Shown here in pieces: positions 54,428 to 62,028 of a stretch of 64,000 bases of DNA. A program made the position numbers and the translations under genes. The notes beneath the pieces were generated by a model, which searched no databases, had not been told where the DNA came from, and saw nothing but the letters and a program-made list of their open reading frames with translations. Position 1 is the stretch's first letter, and every line of letters starts with the position of its first letter. Origin of the DNA: JACCZR01 sp963844805. GTDB taxonomy: Bacteria; Actinomycetota; Thermoleophilia; Solirubrobacterales; Thermoleophilaceae. The stretch lies in NCBI GenBank assembly GCA_963844805.1, contig CAWJPU010000009.1:62001-126000 (forward strand). Reading direction: 5' to 3'.

Positions 54428-54490
54428 ATTCAGCAAAGCGCGTGTCCTCCGCGCAACCGCTTGCACCCCGTGCAACGCGCTTGCTGAAAA
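54428..54490. repeat. Palindrome-rich element, copy 2 (partner at 25104)
   Basis: A long imperfect inverted repeat: TTCAGCAAAGCGCG at 54429-54442 pairs with CGCGCTTGCTGAA at 54476-54488 (one bulged A), enclosing a perfect hairpin TTGCAC-ccc-GTGCAA at 54461-54475. AACCGCTTGCACC at 54455 is identical to 25143-25155, with flanking attc.gcaa and ttgc..gaaa at matching distances. It lies between divergent genes. The 221-base gap (54314-54534) holds nothing else I can identify apart from the -10-like box at 54327. Confidence 0.7.
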
Positions 54491-54534
54491 CCCCCAGCGG
54501 GGCGCGCAAGGGTTCGCCCGCTAGAACCTCTGCC

Positions 54535-55185
54535 GTGACCGAGAGCTCCCAGCAGCCCGTCTACGGCCTGGCCCGCCAGGGCTGGCGGACGCGGTTCGCC
54601 GAGCGCGTCGCGCGCCGGTCGCGGCGGCGGCGGCGCGAGCTGTTCCGCCGGCTGATGGCTCCGCTGCCGAGCGAGCGCATCCTCGACGTCGGCTCGGGCG
54701 AGACCGGGCTCGCCGGCCTGGAGCCCGAGCTGGACGTGACGGGCACCGACCGCGTGGACCGCCCCGAGTACCCCGGGCCCTTCGTCCGCGCCGACGGCCG
54801 CGGCCTTCCGTTCGGCGATGGCGAGTTCGACGTGGCCTACTCCAACTCGGTGATCGAGCACGTGGTCGACCCCGCCGACCGGCGCGCGCTCGCTGCCGAG
54901 CTGAGCCGTGTCGGGGAGCGGTACTTCGTTCAGACCCCGAACCGCTGGTTCCCCGTCGAGCCGCACGCCCTGCTGCCGCTGGTCCACTGGCTACCGCGGC
55001 GGGTGGGCCGGCGGCTGTGGAACCTCGGCGTCTCGGACGACCCGTTCGACGAGACGCTGCTGCTCGACGCCAAGGAGCTGCAGGAGCTGTTTCCCGACGC
55101 GACCATCGTGCGCGAGCGGATGGGCCCGCTCACGAAGTCGCTCGTGGCCGCGGGGCCGGCTACCAGGCTCCCCGCGAGCGGATGA
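54535..55185 (+). CDS. Class I SAM-dependent methyltransferase
   Basis: From GTG 54535 (TESSQQPVYGLARQGWRTRF) the 216-residue protein has an Arg-rich N-terminal helix, the SAM loop ILDVGSGETGLAGLEPELDV, VAYSNSVIEHVVDPADRRAL and a conserved YFVQTPNRWFPVEPHALLPL, which is typical of a Methyltransf_11 group found in polysaccharide loci. Its end overlaps the convergent phosphoglycosyltransferase gene by 26 bases. Substrate unknown. Confidence 0.8.
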   Translation: MTESSQQPVYGLARQGWRTRFAERVARRSRRRRRELFRRLMAPLPSERILDVGSGETGLAGLEPELDVTGTDRVDRPEYPGPFVRADGRGLPFGDGEFDVAYSNSVIEHVVDPADRRALAAELSRVGERYFVQTPNRWFPVEPHALLPLVHWLPRRVGRRLWNLGVSDDPFDETLLLDAKELQELFPDATIVRERMGPLTKSLVAAGPATRLPASG

Positions 55186-56659
55186 CCGCGGGGATCGTCT
55201 TCAGCAGGATCGACAGGTCGAGGAACACCGACCAGCGCTCCAGGTAGAGGAAGTCGAGCCGCACCAGCTCGTCGGGGTCGAGCTCCGAGCGGCCGGAGAC
55301 CTGCCACAGGCCGGTCATGCCCGGCAGCACCAGGTAGCGCTTGCGGTGCCAGTCCTCGAGGCGCTCGAAGTCGCGCTGGGGCAGCGGGCGCGGCCCGACG
55401 AGCGACATGTCCCCGCGCAGCACGTTCAGCAGCTGGGGCAGCTCGTCGAGCGAGAAGCGCCGCAGCACGCGGCCGACCTTGGTCACCCGCGGGTCGTTGC
55501 GGATCTTGAAGATCGCGCCGCCCAGCTCGTTCTGGTCCTCGAGCTCGCCCTGGCGGTGCTCAGCGTCCTGCTCCATCGTGCGGAACTTGAAGCAGGGGAA
55601 GAGGTCGCCGCCCAGGCCCGGGCGAATCGACCTGTAGATCACCGGGCCGCGCGAGGTCAGGCGCACGAGCAGCGCGATGCTGAGCAGCAGCGGCATCAGG
55701 AAGATCACGAGCAGGACGGCGCCGATCAGGTCGAAGGCGCGCTTGGCGACGAAGTCGACGCCCTCGAACACCGGCGCCTTGAGCTCGAACAGCGGCAGCG
55801 CCTGGCCGGGCACGAACTCGACCCGGTCCATGAGGATCTCCATGGTCGAGGGGGCGATGCGGACGGCCTTGCTCTGCGCGTGGCAGCGCTCGACCAGCTC
55901 GACCGCCTGCTCCTGCGGGAAGTCGGGGTCGGCGATGATCACCTCGTCGACCTCGTCGAGGTGCTTCTCGAGGTCGGACAGGCTGCCGAGGTCCCGCAGG
56001 CCGTCGACGGGCCGCGGCGTCAGCGAGACGAAGCCCACGGGCTGGATCTCCGAGCCGCGCAGCGCGGTGGCCACGCCGTCGATGTGCGCGCCCGAGCCCA
56101 CCAGCACCGCGCGGCGCCGGTAGCCGGCGGCCTTCAGCAGCGCGAAGGAGAGCCACTCGAAGCCGAAGCGCAGCCCCGCGACGTAGAACAGCGCGAAGAA
56201 CAGGCCGCCGTAGAAGATGTAGTACGACTGGAACTCGTAGCCCTCGACCACGGCGTAGATGAAGATCACCGCCGTCGTCTGGAACAGGCACGCGACGACG
56301 GCCGAGAAGCCGGGGCGCATCGTGCGGTCGGCGTACAGGTGCGAGCGCGCGAAGAGAAGGATCATCACGAGCGCGGCCAGCGGGGCGACGTCGAGCGCCT
56401 GGTCGAAGTAGAAGCCGAAGCCGGGGCCGCCGCGCACCGCCTGCTTGACCTCGAGCGCGGTCCAGATCCCGAGCAGGAGACCCGCGAAGTCGAGCGCTAT
56501 GAGCGTGATCAGCCGCGCGACGTGACGCGCGACCTCCAGCCGCAGCAGTGCCCCGAGCATGAACGTGCGCGGGGCGCGCATGTCGCGAGGCGGCAGGTCC
56601 AGCGGCGACTTGGCCGGGGTCTGTGCCTCCCGCAGGTGTCGGACACGTCCGTCGGGCAT
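55160..56659 (-). CDS. Polyprenyl-phosphate glycosylphosphotransferase (WbaP/WcaJ-like priming enzyme)
   Basis: The 499-residue protein has four or five N-terminal membrane helices, a CoA-binding-like middle domain (RRRAVLVGSGAHIDGVATAL) and a C-terminal bacterial sugar transferase domain with AKRAFDLIGA, PCFKFRTMEQDAE, RRFSLDELPQLLNVLRGDMS, VGPRPLPQRDF and PGMTGLWQVSGRSELDPDEL. It transfers a sugar-1-phosphate to undecaprenyl phosphate, the first step of assembly. I use ATG 56659; a GTG-started longer form is possible. It is divergent from the sigma factor gene. Confidence 0.9.
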   Translation of the reverse strand: MPDGRVRHLREAQTPAKSPLDLPPRDMRAPRTFMLGALLRLEVARHVARLITLIALDFAGLLLGIWTALEVKQAVRGGPGFGFYFDQALDVAPLAALVMILLFARSHLYADRTMRPGFSAVVACLFQTTAVIFIYAVVEGYEFQSYYIFYGGLFFALFYVAGLRFGFEWLSFALLKAAGYRRRAVLVGSGAHIDGVATALRGSEIQPVGFVSLTPRPVDGLRDLGSLSDLEKHLDEVDEVIIADPDFPQEQAVELVERCHAQSKAVRIAPSTMEILMDRVEFVPGQALPLFELKAPVFEGVDFVAKRAFDLIGAVLLVIFLMPLLLSIALLVRLTSRGPVIYRSIRPGLGGDLFPCFKFRTMEQDAEHRQGELEDQNELGGAIFKIRNDPRVTKVGRVLRRFSLDELPQLLNVLRGDMSLVGPRPLPQRDFERLEDWHRKRYLVLPGMTGLWQVSGRSELDPDELVRLDFLYLERWSVFLDLSILLKTIPAVIRSRGAW

Positions 56660-56789
56660 GGAGGAGTCGTCAAGTAAACAGTCGAGGACGGCGATTGTCT
56701 CGCCGGTGACGGAAAGCTCGCAGGTTGCGGCTTTTCGCGTGGTGCGACCGGGGCGAACTCTGCACACTCGCGAGCTGTACGCGGTGCTG

Positions 56790-58055
56790 ATGCGACCCAG
56801 GGCACGGAGGCGCGAGGAGAGCGCTCGGCCGGCGGCCGAGCTGAGCGCCGCCGCGCTCGAGCTCGTGGAGCGCCACGCGGGTCAGATCATGGCCACGGCC
56901 CGCCGCTACGCAGCCACGCCGGAGGACGCCGAGGACGCTTACCAGCGCGGGCTCGAGATCATGCTGACCAAGGCGCCGTCCACTGCCGAGGACCAGCTCG
57001 TGCCTTGGCTGAAGACCGTGGTCAAGCACGAGGCCTTGGCCCTGCGCCGCCAGCGCGACCGCCACACGCCCACCGGGGACGACGGCGACGCCCCCGAGCG
57101 CGCGGGCGGCCCGCCCGCTCCCGAGCAGGCGGAGCGGCTCGAGCGGCTGCAGGTGGGAGCGGAGGCCCTCAAGCGGCTGAAGCCGCAGGAGGTGCGCGCG
57201 CTGCTGCTGCGCGCCGAGGGCCACTCCTACGACGAGATCGCGCGGATCTGCGGCTGGACGTACACCAAGGTCAACCGCTGCCTGGCCGAAGGCCGGCGCG
57301 CCTTCCTCGCGCGCGTGGACGGCATCGAGGCCGGCGACGAGTGCGAGCGCCTGGCGCCGCACCTCTCCGCGCTGGCCGACGGCGAGGCGACGGCCGACGA
57401 CATGAAGGCGCTTCGCCCCCACCTGCGCACCTGCCTGGCCTGCCGCGCGCGGCTGCGCGAGTTCCGCTCCGCCCCGGCCCGGGTGGCGGCGCTGATGCCG
57501 CCGGCGGCGCTGGTGATGTCGTCCGACGTCGGCAGCTCGCTGCGCGCCGGATTCGAGTCGCTGGCCGCGGGCCTCAGCGACCGGGTCGGCCAGGGAGTCG
57601 AGCTGGTGAGCGGCTCGAAGGTGGCCGCGATGGCCGCCTCGGCGGCGATCGTGGCGGGGGGCGGCGCGGCGACCGTCAGCGAGCTGAGCAATTCCGGGGA
57701 GGGTGCGCGCCCGCGCCTCGAGCGCCAGGAGGCGAAGGCGAAGAGCCCCTTGCTGCCGCCCGAGCTGACCGACCCGGCGGCCGGCGGCGCCGTCGCACCG
57801 ACCACCCCGAAGCCCGGCGAGGCGGCCGCGCAGCCGGTGAACCCCGGAGCCGGGCTGGGCGGAGCGCCGACGGGCAGCCCGAGTGCCGCCCCAACGGCGC
57901 CGGCGCCCGCCCCGCGGCCGCCCGACCCGGCAAACGAGTTCTCCCCCGGCGGCGGTGGCGTGGCTTCGGCCGCAGGAGGCGGCTCGGCCGGCGGCGGAGG
58001 CGAGTTCGGCGGAGCCGGAGGGGGCGGCTCGGGCAGCGGGGAGTTCGGCCCCTAG
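56790..58055 (+). CDS. ECF sigma factor fused to zf-HC2 anti-sigma-type domain, membrane helix and Gly/Pro-rich tail
   Basis: The 421-residue protein has a sigma-70 region 2-like part (AGQIMATARRYAATPEDAED, residues about 35-90), a region 4 helix-turn-helix (YDEIARICGWTYTKVNRCLA, about 146), then a zinc-binding zf-HC2 motif with Cys185 and His211-x3-Cys215-x2-Cys218. A hydrophobic segment (about 278-298, KVAAMAASAAIVAGGGAATV) and a low-complexity Pro/Gly-rich tail of about 120 residues follow. Known ECF groups (such as ECF52/53) carry similar extensions. The architecture suggests a sigma factor held at the membrane and controlled by its own tail. Start could be GTG 56784. Confidence 0.8.
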   Translation: MRPRARRREESARPAAELSAAALELVERHAGQIMATARRYAATPEDAEDAYQRGLEIMLTKAPSTAEDQLVPWLKTVVKHEALALRRQRDRHTPTGDDGDAPERAGGPPAPEQAERLERLQVGAEALKRLKPQEVRALLLRAEGHSYDEIARICGWTYTKVNRCLAEGRRAFLARVDGIEAGDECERLAPHLSALADGEATADDMKALRPHLRTCLACRARLREFRSAPARVAALMPPAALVMSSDVGSSLRAGFESLAAGLSDRVGQGVELVSGSKVAAMAASAAIVAGGGAATVSELSNSGEGARPRLERQEAKAKSPLLPPELTDPAAGGAVAPTTPKPGEAAAQPVNPGAGLGGAPTGSPSAAPTAPAPAPRPPDPANEFSPGGGGVASAAGGGSAGGGGEFGGAGGGGSGSGEFGP

Positions 58056-59282
58056 ACCTCGAACGACACCGCGTAGGCGACGAAGCCGACCGCCAAGCCC
58101 GCGACGCCGGCCCACTGCCACCGCCGCTCGAGGTCCTCGCGGCGGACGAACAGGAGCACGGCGAGCAGGGCGAAGGGGTCGAAGTACTTCTGGTACACGA
58201 GCCGAACCGGCAGCACGGACAGCAGGAACGACACGCCGAAGACCACGCCGAGTGAGCGCGGGCCGGCGCGGCGGCCCAGGACGTAGGCGGCCACCGTCCC
58301 CGCGGGGACCAGCACCCAGAACAGCAGCGGCAGCTTCTCCGATGCCCGCCACAGGTAGCCGGCGTCCCCGGGCACCCCGGGCGCCGGCGGCGAGAAGTCG
58401 AGCGGGAACGCGATCAGCAGCGCCACGGCCACCAGGAGCGCGACGGCAACGCCGGCCGGCGCCAGCAGCGCTCGCACCTGGCGCGCGACGCTCGGCCCCA
58501 GCACAGCCACGGCGTAGATCGCGAACACCGCGAAGGTGAAGCCCAGCGCCCGGGCCAGCAGGTCGTCCCCCGAGCCCGGGCACAACCCGCACGACGTGGG
58601 GTCCGAGCCCTTCGGCACGAGCCCGCCCCAGGCGATGATCAGCGCTCCCAGGGGCGCGAAGGACAGCCCGAGCAAGACCGCGCCGGGAACCCTTCGCGGC
58701 GCGTAGTACAGCCCCAGCGGCAGCAGCCACACGAACGCCTGACGGGTGAGCAGCGCCAGGGCTACGAAGACACAGCCGAGCGCGAACAGCCGCATCGACT
58801 GCTCCTCGCCGCGAGCGGTGGAACAGGATCACAGCGACCAGCGCGCACAGGATCGCCAGGTTGTCGGTGAGCAGGATGAAGGAGGCGCCGAAGAAGTACG
58901 GCGACAGCGCGAACAGCAGCGTCAAGGCGAACGCCTTCCACCGCTGCAGCCCGAGCCGCGAGCTGAGCAGGTGGAACAGGGCGAGGACGGCGAGGTACGA
59001 GATGACCACCCCGAGCGCCTGCAGCTTCCACAGGTCGAAGCCGACGACCTTTCCGTAGACCGCGAACAGCAGGTGGAACAGCGGCGCCTGGGCAGCCGGG
59101 TAGCGGACGAGGTCCGGGGTCGGCAGCCCGTCGGCGAACTGCATGATGGTGGGCAGGTGGTAGGAGCGGGCGTCGCTCCCGTGGAAGGTCGACAGCTCGA
59201 CGGTGAGACCCTTTAGCGCCGCCGCCACCAAGAGGAAGGGCAGCGCCAGCGCCAGCGGGTAGAACCAACGGCGCCCCGTCAT
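58052..59282 (-). CDS. GT-C type integral-membrane glycosyltransferase, frameshifted
   Basis: From ATG 59282 the protein has the GT-C first-loop acidic segment FHGSDARSYHLPTIMQFADG and then several membrane helices. An extra C near 58809 (CGG-C-GAG) breaks it; the corrected frame continues EEQSMRLFALGCVFVALALL with more helices and a tail ending GLAVGFVAYAVSFEV, about 409 residues. The pattern FHGSD...HLP...PAAQAPLFH resembles ALG10-like and other lipid-phosphate-sugar-dependent GT-C enzymes. The stop is part of a CTAG shared with the sigma gene. Confidence 0.7.
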
Positions 59283-59324
59283 CGGTGCATCACCATGGCA
59301 GGCGCCCGCGAGCGCGGCGGGCAC

Positions 59325-59330
59325 TACCCT
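59325..59330 (+). promoter_or_regulatory. -10-like box TACCCT
   Basis: TACCCT ends eight bases before GTG 59339, which supports that start over upstream ATG codons. Confidence 0.4.
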
Positions 59331-59338
59331 CGCGCCGG

Positions 59339-60796
59339 GTGCAGGTCCTCTCCACCCCCGCGAAGCGCCCGCTGGTCGCCGCGCCGCTGGCGATCCTCGC
59401 GCTCGCCGCCCTGCTGCGCTTCGTCTTCCTCGACGCCCAGAGCTTCTGGCTCGACGAGGCAGTCGCGGTGCGCACGGTCGACCTCGATTTCTCGGGAATG
59501 CTCGACCGCGTCTACGACAACGAGTCGACTCCCCCGCTCTACTACGTCGTCGCCTGGCTGTGGGTAAAGCTGTTCGGGAGCGGCGAGGTGGGGCTGCGGT
59601 CGCTCTCGGCGATCGCGGGCACGGCCTTCGTGGGCGTCGCGTACCTGGCCGGGCGCCGGCTGGTGTCCGAGCGGGCCGGGCTGATCGTCGCGGCGCTGGC
59701 CGCGGTGAGCCCGCTGCTCGTCTACTACTCGCAGGAGTCGCGCTCCTACCCGCTGCTGATGCTGTTCGGCGGCCTGTCGCTGCTGGGCTTCGCGTACGCA
59801 CGCGAGGAGCCGACCGGCAAGGCGCTGGCCGGCTGGGCCGTCGCGAGCGCCCTGGCCCTGGCCAGCCACTACTACGCGCTGTTCCTGGTGGCGGGCGAGG
59901 CGGTCTGGCTGATCGCGCTCCACCGCCGCCGTGCCGTGCCGGCGGTGGCCGGCGTCACGGTGGTGGGCCTCGCCCTGCTGCCGCTCGCTCTCCACCAGCG
60001 CGGGCTGGACCTGGCCAACTACCTGCGCGACACGTCCCTCGGGAGCCGCCTCGCGCGCGTGCCCAAGCAGTTCGTCATCGGCTACGAGGGGCCCGCCGAA
60101 GCCGTGCTGACGGGGGCGGCGGGGCTGCTTGCCGTGGTCGGCGTGGTGCTGGCACTGCGCCCCGGAGCCCGCGGACGCAGCGGCGCGGTCGCAGCCGGGG
60201 TGCTGGCGCTGCTGGCCCTGCTGTTGCCCCTCCCCGTGGACCCCGACACCTTCGGGGTGCGCAACTCGCTGGCCGCCTGGCTGCCGGCGGCGGTCGTCGT
60301 GGGCGCGGGCTTCGCGGCCGCGCGGCCGCGCGCGGTGGGCGTGGTGCTGACGGTGGCCCTCTGCGGGATCGGGCTGTTCACCACGCTCGTGGTGAACCTC
60401 GACGGCAAGTACGGCCGCGAGGACTGGCGTGGCGCGGCCGAGTCGGTCGGGCCGCCCCCGCCCGGCGGGCGCATCGTGATCGTCAACCCGAGCGAGGGCG
60501 AGATTCCGCTCGGCCTCTACCTCCGCGGCCTGCGACCGCTGCCGCCGAGGGGCGCCTCGGTCCGTGAGGTGGTAGCGATCGCGGTCGACCCGGGCGGCCC
60601 CGGCTCCGAGAAGCCGCCGCCCCGCCCCGACCCGCCGTTCCCGCTTCCGCCCCCGATGGGCCTGGTGCGGCTGGACTTCGCTCCCGGCTACTCCGTGGCC
60701 GTCTTCCGCTCGCCGCGGCCGGTGCGCCTGACGGAGAAGTCGCTGCCCCCTCTCGCTCCGTTCGAGCCGGCCGACCGCTTCCTGCAACGGCCCTAA
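59339..60796 (+). CDS. GT-C type integral-membrane glycosyltransferase (ArnT/PMT-like)
   Basis: From GTG 59339 the 485-residue protein has a first membrane helix followed by the acidic FWLDEAVAVRTVDLDFSGML motif (Asp-Glu of GT-C enzymes), TPPLYYVVAWLWVKLFG, and RSYPLLMLFGGLSLLGFAYA, with about ten helices and a soluble Pro-rich C-terminal portion. It would transfer a sugar from a polyprenyl-phosphate donor on the outer face, possibly using the lipid-linked sugar made by the GT2 at 195. It ends in CTAA, overlapping the next convergent stop. Confidence 0.8.
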   Translation: MQVLSTPAKRPLVAAPLAILALAALLRFVFLDAQSFWLDEAVAVRTVDLDFSGMLDRVYDNESTPPLYYVVAWLWVKLFGSGEVGLRSLSAIAGTAFVGVAYLAGRRLVSERAGLIVAALAAVSPLLVYYSQESRSYPLLMLFGGLSLLGFAYAREEPTGKALAGWAVASALALASHYYALFLVAGEAVWLIALHRRRAVPAVAGVTVVGLALLPLALHQRGLDLANYLRDTSLGSRLARVPKQFVIGYEGPAEAVLTGAAGLLAVVGVVLALRPGARGRSGAVAAGVLALLALLLPLPVDPDTFGVRNSLAAWLPAAVVVGAGFAAARPRAVGVVLTVALCGIGLFTTLVVNLDGKYGREDWRGAAESVGPPPPGGRIVIVNPSEGEIPLGLYLRGLRPLPPRGASVREVVAIAVDPGGPGSEKPPPRPDPPFPLPPPMGLVRLDFAPGYSVAVFRSPRPVRLTEKSLPPLAPFEPADRFLQRP

Positions 60797-61329
60797 CCGG
60801 GACGGCGCGCCTCCATGGCGAGCATCGCCACGGCGCTCAGCGACTCGAAGTCCCAGGCGTAGCCGCGGTCGTGCTCGTACTCGACGAAGACCGCCCGCAG
60901 GATGTCGACGGCGTGCTCCATGCGGGTGCCCGCACCGCGGTGGGCTTCGAACTGCGCTTGGGCGAGCTCGCCACCCTCGAGGTAGATCTCGGCGCAGCGG
61001 CGGGCGTCGGGGGTGACGAAGCGGATGCGCCCTCCGGGCCGCAGCGCCCGTAGGGCGTGGCCGAACAGAGCACGGGCGCCCTCGAGGGGCACGTGCTCGA
61101 TCATGTTGTCGCCGTACACGTGGCTCACCGTCCCGGGTGGGAAGGGCCACGGGCGGGTGGCGTCGAGGTGCAGGGGGGCGCGCGCCCAGACGTCGGTCGA
61201 CACCCAGCCGTCGCGGCGTACGAGCCCCGAGCCGAGCTCCACCCGGTAGGGCGGCCGGGAAGTGGCCAGCAGCCGGCGCAGCCGGACGAACCCAGCGGCC
61301 TTGCGGCCGGCATTCGCCAAACGTCTCAA
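60793..61329 (-). CDS. Short SAM-dependent methyltransferase, possibly C-terminally truncated
   Basis: The 178-residue protein starts at TTG 61329 (TTGA overlap with the MoaDE gene) and has YRVELGSGLVRRDGWVSTDV, HVYGDNMIEHVPLEGARALF, and RALRPGGRIRFVTPDARRCA, a methyltransferase family in polysaccharide loci (Methyltransf_11-like). Relatives usually continue another 30-50 residues past DFESLSAV..ML, so the stop here may be premature, or this may simply be a short form. Substrate unknown. Confidence 0.72.
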   Translation of the reverse strand: MRRLANAGRKAAGFVRLRRLLATSRPPYRVELGSGLVRRDGWVSTDVWARAPLHLDATRPWPFPPGTVSHVYGDNMIEHVPLEGARALFGHALRALRPGGRIRFVTPDARRCAEIYLEGGELAQAQFEAHRGAGTRMEHAVDILRAVFVEYEHDRGYAWDFESLSAVAMLAMEARRPG

Positions 61330-61988
61330 GCGGCGCCGGTCGGCTCCGAGCCCTCCACCCAGCGGCCCTCCTCGCCCTCGACCTCGCGCTTCCAGATCGG
61401 CGCCTCGGCCTTCGCCCGGTCGATGATCTCGCGCGCGCCCGCGAAGGCCTCGCCGCGGTGGGGCGCCGAGGCGGCCACCACCACGCTTGGCTCGCTCATC
61501 GGCACGTCACCCACTCGGTGCTCGACCGCCGCCGCGCACAGGCCGTGCTGCTCGACCGCGGCCTCGACTATCGACTCGAGCTTCTCCGCGGCCATCTCCG
61601 CGTAGGCCTCGTACTCGAGCTTCTCGACGTCGCGGGTCACGCCGCTGAACGTGACCACCGCGCCGGCCCGCGGGTCGCGCACCCGCTTGGCCACGGTCTC
61701 CAGGGACAGCGGCTCGCTGGTCACGCGCGCCCACCGCTCGCCCGCCCGTTCAGCCGGGGAGCCGCCGCTCACCGGCGGGATCAGGGCCAGCTCGTCTCCG
61801 GGGGCGAGGACCTGGTCCTCGGGCGCGTACTCGCGGTTGACGGCCATCACCAGCGGAAGGCCCTCGGCCAGCGGCCCGAGCTCGGCCAGGGCGTCGCCCA
61901 CGCGGGCCCCGTCGGGCAGCTCGAGATCGACCGAGGCGGCCCCCGCGCGCTCGCGGAGCATCGCGAAGAGACGAACGGTCACGTGCAC
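61326..61988 (-). CDS. Fused molybdopterin synthase MoaD-MoaE
   Basis: Residues 1-76 are MoaD-like (HVTVRLFAMLRERAGAASVD, ending ALIPPVSGG with Gly75-Gly76). Residues from about 85 are MoaE-like, with VVTFSGVTRDVEKLEYEAY, HRVGDVPMSEPSVVVAASAP and the Lys-containing RAKAEAPIWKREV (Lys192, Lys200). Molybdopterin synthase adds two sulfurs to make molybdopterin from cyclic pyranopterin. MoaD normally needs a free C-terminal Gly-Gly; here it is internal, so cleavage after Gly76 would be needed, as reported for fused MoaX of mycobacteria. TAGCAT lies seven bases before the GTG start. Confidence 0.9.
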   Translation of the reverse strand: MHVTVRLFAMLRERAGAASVDLELPDGARVGDALAELGPLAEGLPLVMAVNREYAPEDQVLAPGDELALIPPVSGGSPAERAGERWARVTSEPLSLETVAKRVRDPRAGAVVTFSGVTRDVEKLEYEAYAEMAAEKLESIVEAAVEQHGLCAAAVEHRVGDVPMSEPSVVVAASAPHRGEAFAGAREIIDRAKAEAPIWKREVEGEEGRWVEGSEPTGAA

Positions 61989-61995
61989 TCCGCGG

Positions 61996-62001
61996 ATGCT
62001 A
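61996..62001 (-). promoter_or_regulatory. -10-like box TAGCAT before the MoaD-MoaE gene
   Basis: TAGCAT on the minus strand ends seven bases before GTG 61988. Confidence 0.42.
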
Positions 62002-62013
62002 CGACCACAGGGG

Positions 62014-62019
62014 TAGGCT
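62014..62019 (+). promoter_or_regulatory. -10-like box TAGGCT before the phosphatase gene
   Basis: TAGGCT ends nine bases before ATG 62029, forming a compact divergent region with the MoaD-MoaE box. Confidence 0.45.
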
Positions 62020-62028
62020 CCCCAATCG

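Noticed and set aside
56670..59801. A 1043-residue open frame on the minus strand
   Set aside because: It spans the sigma factor gene in antisense and only its middle part (the GT-C N-terminus, ending near 58809) looks like real protein.
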